NCBI RefSeq assembly: GCF_000177195.2
Contig: NC_015953.1
Location: forward strand, 5,146,001 to 5,210,000
Direction of reading: 5' to 3'
Origin: Streptomyces sp. SirexAA-E
GTDB lineage: Bacteria; Actinomycetota; Actinomycetes; Streptomycetales; Streptomycetaceae
DNA length: 64,000 nt
In this document: piece after piece, positions 24,101 to 33,247 of the stretch
How positions within the stretch are numbered: position 1 is the first letter of the stretch
Layout: every line of letters starts with the position of its first letter
Notes under the pieces: model-generated
Seen by the model: only the letters and a program-made list of their open reading frames with translations
Database searches by the model: none
Told to the model about the DNA's origin: nothing
Made by a program: the position numbers and the translations under genes

Positions 24101-24865
24101 GTGGACATTCCGGCACAGGCGCATCCTCAGCAGGGGTGGCCGGCCAACGAGCTCGAAGAAGTGCTCACCGCGTCGGTGGGCGTGCCCGACGCCGGGGGAC
24201 GGCTCGTCGAGGTGCTCGGCCGCAGCGAGGTCTGGGTACCCCTGCCGAACGGTGGCGGGCCCGACAGCCCCGATCTCGACCTGCCGACGGTGGACATCGG
24301 CGGTGCCGCGTACGTCCCCGTCTTCAGCTCCGAGGCGCAGTTCCTCCGGTGCGCGGGCCCCGCCCTCTCCTACGCGGTCGCCCCCGCCCGCGAGTTCGCC
24401 CGGGGGCTGCCCCCGCAGCTGGGCATCGCCGTCAACCCGGGCGGCGCGGTCGGGCTGCCGCTGCCGCCGCCCGCCGTCGCCGAGCTCTGCCGGGCCGGGC
24501 GCACCGCGCTGGACGGGCCGGCGGGCGGCGGCCGGGTCCGGCTGTACGAACCGGACTGGAAGGAGGACCCCGTCGACTTCCTCTCGGCGGTGGCCGCCGA
24601 ATTCCACGGGACCGCGGTGGTCGGCACCGCCCGCCGGACCCTGGCCAGTATCGAGGGCGGCGATCCCGTCCTGTTCGTCGGCGTCGAGTTCGCCCTCTGG
24701 GACGGCGCCGGTCAGGAGGCCCCCATGGAGGCACTGGGGCGCGCGCTCGGCCGGGTCCAGGTGCCCTGGCCGGTCAACCTCGTCCTGCTCGACGTGGCCC
24801 AGGACCCCGTCGGTGACTGGATGCGCGAGAAGGTACGGCCGTTCTACCGGCGCGAGGAGTACTGA
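24101..24865 (+). CDS. SseB family protein (first copy)
   Basis: Protein of 254 residues with two modules of the SseB family: a N-terminal domain (about 14-115, ending YAVAPAREFARGLPPQLGIA) and a C-terminal domain with VNLVLLDVAQDP. SseB was named in E. coli because extra copies raise serine sensitivity; its biochemistry is unknown. GTG 24101 is preferred, with AGGGA upstream; earlier in-frame ATGs enter the minisatellite. A second family member follows 186 nt later. The pair lies about 1.5 kb from the glycine/serine operon. Confidence 0.78.
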   Translation: MDIPAQAHPQQGWPANELEEVLTASVGVPDAGGRLVEVLGRSEVWVPLPNGGGPDSPDLDLPTVDIGGAAYVPVFSSEAQFLRCAGPALSYAVAPAREFARGLPPQLGIAVNPGGAVGLPLPPPAVAELCRAGRTALDGPAGGGRVRLYEPDWKEDPVDFLSAVAAEFHGTAVVGTARRTLASIEGGDPVLFVGVEFALWDGAGQEAPMEALGRALGRVQVPWPVNLVLLDVAQDPVGDWMREKVRPFYRREEY

Positions 24866-25051
24866 GGGCGCTCGGGCGCCGAGGCGTGGAGGAGCGGTGA
24901 AGCCGCGTCGCCCGTGGCGTCAAGACGGTGTCAGGGGCGGCGCATAAGCTGGTTGGATGACGAAGTCGCCCCGTGTGCCCGGAGCGACACCACAGCATCG
25001 CGGGACGGTCCCAGCGGCCGGAGCGCGGATCGAAGAGGGGCGGGACCCAGG

Positions 25052-25861
25052 GTGAGTGCGTCAGGCACGGCGGCGGCCGGACAGGTCGAGCACATGCTGC
25101 GCCAAGTGACCCCCGGGCGCCTCGACGCGTACGAGGCGCTGCTGCGGGCCCTGGCGGACGGCCGGGTCTGGATGCTGCTCTGGCACGGCACGGCCGGCTC
25201 CCCCGACGCCCAGTACGGCAACATGGAGGTCGACGGCCTGGGTTACGCCCCGTGCGTGACCTCCGCCCAGGAGCTCTCGGCCAGTGGCTGGAACAGGGCC
25301 CACGAGCTGATCACCGGCCGCGACATCGCCCGCGCGCTGTTCCCCGACCGCTGGGGGATCTGGCTCAACCCGCACGCGCCCGGCGGCGGTGTGGGCATCC
25401 CCTGGCTGGACCTGCGCCGCATCGCCACCGGCCTCGACCGGATGCCCGCGGGCCCGCTCCGGCTCACCGAGCCCGCCATCCAACTGCCGCAGTTCTACGC
25501 GCTGTTGTCGCAGAACGCCCACCGGACACCGGCGGTGCGCTCGCTGCGCCGCGCCTGGGTGCAGCCCGCCGTCGGCGTCCCCTACCTCGCGATCGGCCTC
25601 GACCTCTACGACACGGGCCGCCCGTCGGTCGACGCGGCCCGCGCGATGATGCAGCAGTCGGTCGGTGTCGTGCCTGACGGGCTGCCCGTCTCCACGGTCT
25701 CGATGTCCGACGAGTACGACCCCGTCGCGATGTGGCTGCGCGCCAACGCCCGGCCGTTCTACGACCGTGAGGCACACGCCGCCCCCGCGGTCCCGCCGCC
25801 GGCGCCCACCCCCGGCTACGGCTACCCGCCCCCGGCCGGACCGGCTCCCCGCGCGTACTGA
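25052..25861 (+). CDS. SseB family protein (second copy)
   Basis: Protein of 269 residues related in plan to the preceding gene: N-terminal part LLRALADGRVWMLLWHGTAG, middle block GWNRAHELITGRDIARALFP, and C-terminal module PYLAIGLDLYDTG. The ends MxxWLRxNARPFYDRE here and WMREKVRPFYRREEY in the first copy are clearly homologous. A Pro-rich tail (about 245-269) is unique to this copy. GTG 25052 follows AGGG closely. No enzyme motif is visible; a regulatory or binding role is only guessed. Confidence 0.78.
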   Translation: MSASGTAAAGQVEHMLRQVTPGRLDAYEALLRALADGRVWMLLWHGTAGSPDAQYGNMEVDGLGYAPCVTSAQELSASGWNRAHELITGRDIARALFPDRWGIWLNPHAPGGGVGIPWLDLRRIATGLDRMPAGPLRLTEPAIQLPQFYALLSQNAHRTPAVRSLRRAWVQPAVGVPYLAIGLDLYDTGRPSVDAARAMMQQSVGVVPDGLPVSTVSMSDEYDPVAMWLRANARPFYDREAHAAPAVPPPAPTPGYGYPPPAGPAPRAY

Positions 25862-26226
25862 GCGGGCGCCGCGGGGCCCCGCGGATTGCGTACCGTTCGG
25901 TCAATCGGCCATGCATCGAGCCCAGTTGGCTGACATGTCCGGTATCGTGGATTAGTGACCGAGAGGTCCGCTCAGCAAGACCCGCTGTCCGGATAACGGA
26001 AGTCCACTGACCGCATCACGTTTGAGCAAACATTGTCCGTGGGGTCTGGCGGGTGATCGCGTGGAAGCAGAAGACTCCCCTCAGCAGGTGGTCCCTGCCC
26101 GACTCATGCCTCTTTCAAACAGCGGCTGTTCGGCGCGGCGCCATCCATCTGACATGTGTTTGTACGAGCCGCTACAGCGGCGGTCACAGGCCGGCCACCC
26201 GTCGGCCGAGAGGGGTCTCCAGCGCA
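25862..26226. other. Leader region of the opp operon
   Basis: 365 bases without a convincing gene. This is probably the promoter and long 5' leader of the oligopeptide transporter operon. Only a small palindrome GTTTG-AG-CAAAC (26020-26031) was noted. No firm promoter hexamers are assigned. Confidence 0.4.
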
Positions 26227-27219
26227 ATGACGGCACCTATCGAGACCACCAGGGCGGATGCGCAGCCCGAAGCGGTGCTGGAAGGCGCGGGCCGCAAGGA
26301 GATCGAGGGCCGCTCGCTCGGCCGCATCGCCTGGACCCGCTTCAAGCGGGACAAGGCCGCGATGGCCGGTGGCATCGTTGTCGTGCTGCTGATCCTCACC
26401 GCGGTGCTCTCCAAGCCGATCCAGTCCCTCCTCGGTCTCGACCCGAACGCCTTCAACCAGAACCTGGTCGACCCCGTGATGCTGGCGCCCAAGGGCGACT
26501 TCGGCGGCATCAGCTGGGACCACCCCCTCGGTGTGGAACCGCAGACCGGACGCGACATCTTCGCGCGCATCCTGGAGGGCTCCTGGGTCTCCCTGGTCGT
26601 CGCCGTCGGCTCCACGCTGCTCTCCGTCGTCATCGGCGTCGTCATGGGTGTCGTGGCCGGCTTCTACGGCGGCTGGGTGGACAGCTTCATCAGCCGGATG
26701 ATGGACACGTTCCTCGCCTTCCCGCTGCTCCTCTTCGCGATCTCCATCTCCGCCTCCCTGCAGGGCGAGGCCTTCGGGATGGAAGGGCTCACGCTGCGGA
26801 TCGCCGTCCTGGTCTTCGTGATCGGCTTCTTCAGCTGGCCCTACATCGGGCGCATCGTCCGCGCGCAGACCCTGTCGCTGCGTGAGAGGGAGTTCGTCGA
26901 GGCGGCCAGGTCGCTGGGCGCCCGCGGACCGTTCATCCTCTTCCGCGAGCTGCTGCCGAACCTGATCGCGCCGATCCTCGTCTACGCGACGCTCCTGATC
27001 CCCACGAACATCCTCTTCGAGGCGTCCCTCTCCTTCCTCGGTGTCGGTATCGCGCCGCCGCAGGCCTCGTGGGGCGGCATGCTCACGCAGGCGGTCGACC
27101 TCTACGAGGTGGACCCGATGTTCATGGTCATCCCCGGCATGGCGATCTTCATCACCGTGCTGGCCTTCAATCTGCTGGGGGACGGGCTGCGCGACGCACT
27201 CGACCCTCGTGGCAAGTAA
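26227..27219 (+). CDS. Oligopeptide ABC transporter permease, OppC type
   Basis: Inner-membrane permease of 330 residues with about six transmembrane helices, the first at about 45-65. The binding-protein-dependent transport signature REFVEAARSLGARGPFILFR with following ELLPN is the EAA loop that docks on the ATPase. A loop of about 50 residues follows helix 1, as usual for OppC. ATG 26227 has GAGAGGGG about 11 nt upstream. It opens an operon ordered permease C, binding protein A, permease B, ATPases D and F. Oligopeptide uptake is inferred from the family. Confidence 0.92.
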   Translation: MTAPIETTRADAQPEAVLEGAGRKEIEGRSLGRIAWTRFKRDKAAMAGGIVVVLLILTAVLSKPIQSLLGLDPNAFNQNLVDPVMLAPKGDFGGISWDHPLGVEPQTGRDIFARILEGSWVSLVVAVGSTLLSVVIGVVMGVVAGFYGGWVDSFISRMMDTFLAFPLLLFAISISASLQGEAFGMEGLTLRIAVLVFVIGFFSWPYIGRIVRAQTLSLREREFVEAARSLGARGPFILFRELLPNLIAPILVYATLLIPTNILFEASLSFLGVGIAPPQASWGGMLTQAVDLYEVDPMFMVIPGMAIFITVLAFNLLGDGLRDALDPRGK

Positions 27220-27263
27220 GCGCGGCCATGCCGCACCGGACAAACGAGGGGGCTTTCCTCAGC

Positions 27264-29024
27264 ATGCAGAACAGAAAGACAGCAGCGGCGATAGCCGTGG
27301 CCGTAGCGGTGTCGCTCGGCGCCTCCGCCTGCAGCGGCAGTGACTCGGACGGCAAGGGCGGATCGGGCGGCGGCAACGCCAAGGCCGACGCGGCTCTGAC
27401 CTCGATCGTCAACCCGACCGACAAGAAGGGGGGGACGGTCACCTACGAGCACGCCAGTGGTCCCGACTCCCTGGACCCGGGTGACACGTACTACGGCTGG
27501 GTGCAGAACTTCTCCCGCCTGTACGGCCGTTCCCTGGTCACCTTCAAGCCGGCCGCCGGCGACGAGGGCCTGGAGGTCGTCCCCGACCTGGCCACCAGCC
27601 TCGGCAAGCCCAGCGCCGACGCCAAGACCTGGACGTACACGCTCCGCAAGGGCGTGAAGTTCGAGGACGGCACCGAGGTCACCTCGAAGGACGTCAAGTA
27701 CGCCGTCGAGCGCTCCAACTTCGCGCCGGAGGCCCTGTCCAACGGCCCGACGTACTTCAAGGCCTACCTCGAGGGCGGCGACAAGTACAAGGGTCCCTAC
27801 AAGGACAAGTCGGCCGAGGGCCTCAAGTCCATCGAGACCCCGGACGACTACACGATCGTCTTCAAGCTGAACAAGCCGTTCGCGGACATGGACTACCTCG
27901 CCACCTTCTCGCAGACCGCGCCGGTCCCGCAGAAGGCGGACAAGGGCGCCAGCTACGTCCAGAAGATCGTCTCCTCGGGCCCGTACAAGTTCTCCGCGTA
28001 CGACGAGGGCAAGGGCGCGACGCTGGTCCGCAACCCGGAGTGGGACCCGAAGACGGACCCGATCCGCAAGGCGCTGCCGGACAAGATCGAGCTCAAGTTC
28101 AACGTCAACGCCACCACGATCGACGACCACCTGCTGGACGACACGATCACCGCCGGCATCGAGGGCACGGGCCTGCAGTCCAAGACCCAGCCCAAGGTCC
28201 TGGCGAAGGCCGCCGAGAAGGCGAAGACGGACAACCCGTACGGCGGCGTCCTGCAGTACATGGCGCTGAACGTCAACGTGAAGCCGTTCGACAACATCGA
28301 GTGCCGCAAGGCCGTGCAGTACGCGGTCGACAAGCAGAGCCTGATCGACGCCATCGGCGGCTCGGTCAAGGGTGACCCGGCCACCACGGTCATCCCGCCG
28401 AGCGTCGCCGGGTACAAGAAGTTCGACCTGTACCCGACCGAGGGCAACAAGGGTGACATCGCCAAGGCGAAGGAGCACCTGGCCAAGTGCGGTCAGCCGA
28501 ACGGCTTCAAGACCACGCTGACGGCCCGCTCGGACCGCCCCGATGAGATCCTCGCGGCCACCCAGCTCCAGAACAGCCTGAAGAAGATCGGCATCACCGC
28601 CGAGATCAAGCAGTTCCCGGCCAACAAGTACTTCACCGACTTCGCCGGCGTCCCGAACTGGGTCCACAAGAACAACGCGGGCATGCTGATGATGCAGTGG
28701 GGCGCCGACTGGCCGACCGGCTTCGGTTTCCTCGACCAGATCGTCAACGGCACGGCCATCAAGCCCTCCGGTGGCACCAACCTGATGGAGCTGGACGACA
28801 AGGGCGTCAACGACCTCCTCGTCAAGGGCATCGGCACCGTCGACACCGAGGCGCGCAACGCCACGTGGGGCGAGGTCGACCAGAAGGTCATGGAGAACGC
28901 CTCGGTCGTTCCCCTCGCCTACCGCAAGAGCCTGCTCTACCGTCCGGACTCCGCGGCGAACGTGACCGTCACGAACGCCTACCTCGGCATGTACGACTAC
29001 CTGCTGATGACGTCCACCAAGTAA
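27264..29024 (+). CDS. Oligopeptide-binding lipoprotein (OppA type)
   Basis: Family 5 extracellular solute-binding protein of 586 residues. Signal MQNRKTAAAIAVAVAVSLGA ends in lipobox SAC at Cys23, then a Gly/Ser linker. The SBP_bac_5 domain shows DSLDPG, YGRSLVTF, VVPDLATSLGKPS, TYTLRKGVKFEDG and YAVERSNF. High lysine content marks it out from its neighbours and fits a secreted binding protein. It captures peptides for the permeases encoded on both sides. In Streptomyces such proteins (for example BldKB) can import signals for morphogenesis, but this is not shown here. Confidence 0.93.
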   Translation: MQNRKTAAAIAVAVAVSLGASACSGSDSDGKGGSGGGNAKADAALTSIVNPTDKKGGTVTYEHASGPDSLDPGDTYYGWVQNFSRLYGRSLVTFKPAAGDEGLEVVPDLATSLGKPSADAKTWTYTLRKGVKFEDGTEVTSKDVKYAVERSNFAPEALSNGPTYFKAYLEGGDKYKGPYKDKSAEGLKSIETPDDYTIVFKLNKPFADMDYLATFSQTAPVPQKADKGASYVQKIVSSGPYKFSAYDEGKGATLVRNPEWDPKTDPIRKALPDKIELKFNVNATTIDDHLLDDTITAGIEGTGLQSKTQPKVLAKAAEKAKTDNPYGGVLQYMALNVNVKPFDNIECRKAVQYAVDKQSLIDAIGGSVKGDPATTVIPPSVAGYKKFDLYPTEGNKGDIAKAKEHLAKCGQPNGFKTTLTARSDRPDEILAATQLQNSLKKIGITAEIKQFPANKYFTDFAGVPNWVHKNNAGMLMMQWGADWPTGFGFLDQIVNGTAIKPSGGTNLMELDDKGVNDLLVKGIGTVDTEARNATWGEVDQKVMENASVVPLAYRKSLLYRPDSAANVTVTNAYLGMYDYLLMTSTK

Positions 29025-29058
29025 CACCTGTTCATCGACAGCATCCCCTGAAAGGCAG

Positions 29059-30105
29059 GTGAAGGCGCCGGGCCGGCGGGCACCACCCCGTCCGCCCGCC
29101 CGGCGCCGCACGGCTGTGGCTGCGTACATCATTCGACGCGTATTCGCCGCGGTGTTGCTGCTGCTGGTGGTCAGCGCAGTCACGTTCGCGATCTTCTTCC
29201 TGGTTCCCCGGCTCGGCGGCCAGACCCTCGACTCGATGGCGGCCCAGTACGTCGGGAAGAGCCCCGACCCGGACGTCATCGCCGCGGTCAAGAAGAACCT
29301 GGGGCTCGACCAGCCCCTGTACCTCCAGTACTGGCACTTCGTGAAGGGCATCGTCGTCGGCGCCGAATACCAGTTCGGTCCCGACCCCGTCACCTGCAAC
29401 GCCCCGTGCTTCGGGTACTCCTTCAAGACCCACACCGAGATCTGGCCGCAGATCGTCGACCGCATCCCGGTCACGCTGTCGCTGGCCGTCGGCGCGGCCG
29501 TCATCTGGGTCGTCTCCGGTGTCGCCATCGGCGTCGTCTCCGCGCTGAAGCGCGGTTCGGTCTTCGACCGGCTCTCCATGGGCGTCGCCCTCGCCGGTGT
29601 CTCGCTCCCCATGTTCTTCACGGGTCTCGCCGTGCTGGCCCTGTTCGGCAACGGGGAGTACGTCCCGTTCGCGGACAGCCCGCTCGAATGGGCGGGCAGC
29701 CTGGTCCTGCCCTGGTGCACGCTCGCCCTGCTGTACTCCGCTCTCTACGCCCGGCTGACCCGCGCGGGGATGCTGGAGACGATGGGCGAGGACTACATCA
29801 GAACCGCACGCGCCAAGGGGCTTCAGGAGCGCAAGGTGGTCGTCAAGCACGGCCTGCGCGCGGCGCTCACCCCGATCATCACCATCTTCGGCATGGACTT
29901 CGCGCTGCTGCTCGGCGGCGCCGTCATCACCGAGACGGTCTTCTCCTTCCAGGGGATGGGCGCCTTCGCCATCAAGGGCGTGACCGAGGCGGACCTGCCC
30001 AAGGTGATGGGCGTGACGCTGGTCGCCGCCTTCTTCATCGTCATCTGCAACCTGCTGGTGGACCTCGTGTACGCCGCGATCGACCCCCGGGTGAGGCTCT
30101 CATGA
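29059..30105 (+). CDS. Oligopeptide ABC transporter permease, OppB type
   Basis: Permease of 348 residues with six predicted helices, the first starting at about residue 28 (AAVLLLLVVSAVTFAIFFLV). An EAA-type loop (MGEDYIRTARAKGLQERKVV) precedes the last helices. The start is uncertain: GTG 29059 has AAAGG upstream, whereas GTG 29116 would begin VAAYIIRRVF, which is more like typical OppB, but has no binding site. The stop overlaps the OppD start by 4 nt, so the two are coupled. Confidence 0.9.
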   Translation: MKAPGRRAPPRPPARRRTAVAAYIIRRVFAAVLLLLVVSAVTFAIFFLVPRLGGQTLDSMAAQYVGKSPDPDVIAAVKKNLGLDQPLYLQYWHFVKGIVVGAEYQFGPDPVTCNAPCFGYSFKTHTEIWPQIVDRIPVTLSLAVGAAVIWVVSGVAIGVVSALKRGSVFDRLSMGVALAGVSLPMFFTGLAVLALFGNGEYVPFADSPLEWAGSLVLPWCTLALLYSALYARLTRAGMLETMGEDYIRTARAKGLQERKVVVKHGLRAALTPIITIFGMDFALLLGGAVITETVFSFQGMGAFAIKGVTEADLPKVMGVTLVAAFFIVICNLLVDLVYAAIDPRVRLS

Positions 30106-31208
30106 GCGAGGCAAGCAAGAAGGACTCCCCGGCGCAGGACGCCGCCAAGGGTTCGGTCCCCGCACCCCGGGACGCCTCGGGCGACACCAAGGAATTCCTG
30201 TCCGTCCGCAACCTCAGCGTGCACTTCGACACCGACGACGGGCTGGTCAAGTCCGTCGACGGCGTCAGCTTCGACCTGAAGGCCGGTCAGACCCTCGGCA
30301 TCGTCGGCGAGTCCGGGTCCGGCAAGTCCGTGACCTCGCTGGGGATCATGGGCCTGCACACCTCGGAGCGGGCCCGGATCAAGGGCGAGATCTGGCTCGA
30401 CGGCGAGGAGCTGATCGGCGCCGGCCCCGAGCGCGTACGGAAGCTGCGCGGCCAGAAGATGGCCATGATCTTCCAGGACCCGCTGTCGGCCCTGCACCCG
30501 TACTACAGCATCGGCGCGCAGATCGTGGAGGCCCACCGGGTCCACCACAAGGTCGACAAGAAGGCCGCGAAGAAGCGTGCGATCGAGATGCTCGACCGCG
30601 TCGGCATCCCCGAACCGCACCGCCGGTACGAGGACTTCCCGCACCAGTTCTCCGGCGGTATGCGTCAGCGCGCGATGATCGCGATGGCCCTGGTGAACAA
30701 CCCGCAGCTGCTGATCGCCGACGAGCCGACCACGGCCCTCGACGTGACCGTCCAGGCACAGATCCTCGACCTGATCCGCGATCTCCAGAAGGAGTTCGGT
30801 TCCGCGGTCGTCATGATCACCCACGACCTCGGCGTCGTCGCCGAGATCGCGGACAGCCTGCTGGTCATGTACGCGGGGCGCTGCATCGAGCGCGGCAGCG
30901 CCGAGAAGGTCTTCTACCAGCCCCAGCACCCGTACACCTGGGGGCTGCTCGGCTCGATGCCGCGCATCGACCGGGAGCAGACCGAGCGGCTCGTCCCGGT
31001 CAAGGGCTCTCCGCCCAGCCTCATCAACGTCCCGTCCGGCTGCGCCTTCAACCCGCGCTGCCCGTACGCCGACGTCCCCGCGGACAACATCACCCGCACC
31101 GAGCGCCCCGAGCTGAAGATGGTCAGCGACGGGCACTACTCCGCGTGCCACATGTCGCGCGAGCAGCGGGAAAAGATCTGGACCGAAGAGATTGCGCCGA
31201 AGCTGTGA
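30102..31208 (+). CDS. Oligopeptide ABC transporter ATPase, OppD type
   Basis: ATPase of 368 residues with Walker A GESGSGKS, Q-loop FQDPLSALHP, signature FSGGMRQRAMIA, Walker B LLIADEPTTALD and H-loop THDLG. The C-terminal oligopeptide/dipeptide domain has CAFNPRCPYA, a Cys-rich region that often holds an Fe-S cluster in these ATPases. A 28-residue charged leader precedes the domain. ATG 30102 overlaps oppB, and its stop overlaps the following GTG, so translation is coupled on both sides. Confidence 0.93.
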   Translation: MSEASKKDSPAQDAAKGSVPAPRDASGDTKEFLSVRNLSVHFDTDDGLVKSVDGVSFDLKAGQTLGIVGESGSGKSVTSLGIMGLHTSERARIKGEIWLDGEELIGAGPERVRKLRGQKMAMIFQDPLSALHPYYSIGAQIVEAHRVHHKVDKKAAKKRAIEMLDRVGIPEPHRRYEDFPHQFSGGMRQRAMIAMALVNNPQLLIADEPTTALDVTVQAQILDLIRDLQKEFGSAVVMITHDLGVVAEIADSLLVMYAGRCIERGSAEKVFYQPQHPYTWGLLGSMPRIDREQTERLVPVKGSPPSLINVPSGCAFNPRCPYADVPADNITRTERPELKMVSDGHYSACHMSREQREKIWTEEIAPKL

Positions 31209-32506
31209 CTGATCTGAAGAAGAAGGCCGCCGAGGCGTCCGCGGCGCAGTCGGACGGGTCCGGGCCGGAGCCGCTCCTCAAGGTCAGCGGCCTGGTCAAG
31301 CACTTCCCGATCACCAAGGGCGTGCTGAAGCGCAAGGTCGGCGCGGTCCAGGCCGTCGACGGGCTGAGCTTCGACGTCCGTCCCGGCGAGACCCTGGGCG
31401 TCGTCGGCGAGTCGGGCTGCGGCAAGTCGACGATGGGCCGGCTGGTGACCCGGCTGCTGGAGCCGACCGGCGGCACGATCGAGTTCCAGGGCAAGGACAT
31501 CACGCACCTGTCCGCCGGACGGCTGCGGCCGATGCGCCGCGACATCCAGATGATCTTCCAGGACCCCTACGGCTCGCTGAACCCGCGCCACACGGTCGGC
31601 GGGATCGTCGGAACCCCCTTCCGGCTCCAGGGCGTCACGCCCGAGGGCGGTGTGAAGCGGGAGGTGCAGCGGCTGCTGGAGCTGGTCGGCCTCAACCCCG
31701 AGCACTACAACCGCTACCCGCACGAATTCTCCGGCGGTCAGCGCCAGCGCATCGGTATCGCCCGGGCGCTCGCGCTCAAGCCGAAGCTCGTCGTCGCGGA
31801 CGAGCCGGTCTCGGCGCTGGACGTGTCGATCCAGGCCCAGGTGGTCAACCTGCTGGACGACCTCCAGGACGAGCTCGGCCTCACCTACATGATCATCGCG
31901 CACGACCTCTCGGTGATCCGGCACGTCTCGGACCGCATCGCGGTCATGTACCTCGGCAAGATCGTCGAGCTGGCGGACCGCACGTCGCTGTACGAGGCGC
32001 CCATGCACCCGTACACGAAGGCGCTCATGTCCGCGGTGCCGGTGCCGGACCCGCGCAGGCGGGGCGCGAAGAGCGACCGCATCCTGCTCAGGGGCGACGT
32101 CCCGTCACCGATCTCGCCGCCCACGGGCTGCCGCTTCCACACGCGGTGCTGGAAGGCGACGCAGATCTGCAAGACGACCGAGCCGCCGCTGATCCAGCTG
32201 AAGACCGGACACCAGGTGGCCTGCCACCACCCGGAGAACGGCGAGGACCAGGCACCGGGGGACGCGCCGCTGGTGACGGACGCCATCACGGTGACGTCGG
32301 CACCCGCCGCCGAGCCGGCCGAGGCCGACAAGGCCGACGAGCCGGTCGCGGAGACGGCCACGGAGTCACCGAAGGCCGGGGAGGCCGAGGGTGCCGCCGA
32401 GGCCGAGGAGGCTCCGAAGGCAGAGGACACCCCCAAGCCCGACGCCGAGTCCGCCGATGCCGGGGACGCGGCCGCCGGGGACGCGGAGGGCGGGTCGCGG
32501 GAGTAG
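31205..32506 (+). CDS. Oligopeptide ABC transporter ATPase, OppF type, with acidic tail
   Basis: Partner ATPase of 433 residues with Walker A GESGCGKST, Q-loop FQDPYGSLNP, signature FSGGQRQRIGIA, Walker B VVADEPVSALD and H-loop AHDLS. The domain proper ends at about residue 346 with CRFHTRCWKATQICK and CHHPENG. The last 87 residues are a low-complexity tail of Glu, Ala, Asp and Pro (for example AEGAAEAEEAPKAEDTPKPD), unusual for OppF and presumably disordered. It is likely to form a heterodimer with OppD. It starts at GTG within the OppD stop (4-nt overlap). Confidence 0.92.
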   Translation: MTDLKKKAAEASAAQSDGSGPEPLLKVSGLVKHFPITKGVLKRKVGAVQAVDGLSFDVRPGETLGVVGESGCGKSTMGRLVTRLLEPTGGTIEFQGKDITHLSAGRLRPMRRDIQMIFQDPYGSLNPRHTVGGIVGTPFRLQGVTPEGGVKREVQRLLELVGLNPEHYNRYPHEFSGGQRQRIGIARALALKPKLVVADEPVSALDVSIQAQVVNLLDDLQDELGLTYMIIAHDLSVIRHVSDRIAVMYLGKIVELADRTSLYEAPMHPYTKALMSAVPVPDPRRRGAKSDRILLRGDVPSPISPPTGCRFHTRCWKATQICKTTEPPLIQLKTGHQVACHHPENGEDQAPGDAPLVTDAITVTSAPAAEPAEADKADEPVAETATESPKAGEAEGAAEAEEAPKAEDTPKPDAESADAGDAAAGDAEGGSRE

Positions 32507-32524
32507 GACCGGCACACTTGTCCG

Positions 32525-33196
32525 GTGCTCAACGAACTCTTCACTCCCTCCGTCCAGCATGCGCTCGACATCGTCGGGATCTTCGTCTTCGCGATCTCGG
32601 GCGCGCTGCTCGCCGTACGCAAGAACTTCGATGTCTTCGGCATCGCGGTCCTGGCCGAGGTGACGGCGCTGGGCGGGGGGATCTTCCGTGATGTGATCAT
32701 CGGGGCCGTTCCCCCGGCCGCCTTCACGGATCTCGGCTACTTCACGACCCCGCTGCTCGCCGCCGTCCTGGTCTTCTTCCTGCACCCGCACGTCGAACGC
32801 ATCCAGGTCGCCGTCAACGTCTTCGACGCCGCCGGGCTGGGCCTCTTCTGCGTCTCCGGCACGGTCAAGGCGTACGACTACGGGCTCGGCCTCACGTCCT
32901 CCGCGGCCCTGGGGCTCGCCACCGCGGTCGGCGGCGGCGTCCTGCGCGACGTGCTGGCCAACGAGGTCCCGTCGCTGCTGCGCTGGGACCGCGACCTGTA
33001 CGCGGTGCCCGCGATCGTCGGCTCGGTCCTGGTCGTCCTCTGCATCCGCTTCGACGCCCTCAACGCCTACACCAGCGCCGTCGCGGTGATCACCGCCTTC
33101 GTGCTGCGCCTGCTCGCCCTGCGCTTCCACTGGCGGGCCCCGCGTGCCTTCAACCGGCGCTCGTCCCGGGCGGAGGAGACCGGGGCCGTCATGTGA
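32525..33196 (+). CDS. TRIC/UPF0126 family membrane protein
   Basis: Integral membrane protein of 223 residues made of two related halves of three helices. Each half carries the signature GGG-I/V-xRD (LGGGIFRDVIIG at about 53-64 and VGGGVLRDVLANEV at about 139-152). Prokaryotic TRIC homologues form trimeric cation channels, and UPF0126 members have also been linked to glycine uptake. The direction of transport is not knowable here. GTG 32525 lies 18 nt after oppF, so it may be read with the opp operon. Confidence 0.85.
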   Translation: MLNELFTPSVQHALDIVGIFVFAISGALLAVRKNFDVFGIAVLAEVTALGGGIFRDVIIGAVPPAAFTDLGYFTTPLLAAVLVFFLHPHVERIQVAVNVFDAAGLGLFCVSGTVKAYDYGLGLTSSAALGLATAVGGGVLRDVLANEVPSLLRWDRDLYAVPAIVGSVLVVLCIRFDALNAYTSAVAVITAFVLRLLALRFHWRAPRAFNRRSSRAEETGAVM

Positions 33197-33210
33197 GCGA
33201 AACAGAAAGC

Positions 33211-33222
33211 TACCGCTCAGTA
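33211..33222. promoter_or_regulatory. Candidate TetR-type operator at thioesterase promoter
   Basis: TACCGCTCAGTA is an imperfect palindrome (TAC-N-G-NN-C-N-GTA) sitting over the expected -35 region. A -10 TACCGT at 33235-33240 ends 7 nt before ATG 33248. Similar sites occur upstream of acyl-CoA genes in actinobacteria, from general knowledge. Confidence 0.4.
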
Positions 33223-33247
33223 ATACGGTCGGTGTACCGTGCGTGCC

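Noticed and set aside
23548..24108. Minus-strand frame across the minisatellite
   Set aside because: Protein is a translation of the DNA repeat (SGRSRSRPAGPDP repeats) and antisense to the kinase-like gene end; not credible.
26020..26031. GTTTG-AG-CAAAC palindrome in opp leader as operator
   Set aside because: Too short to stand out and not linked to promoter elements.
27102..29720. 872-codon minus-strand open frame
   Set aside because: Antisense to the binding protein and OppB; composition typical of third-position GC shadow.
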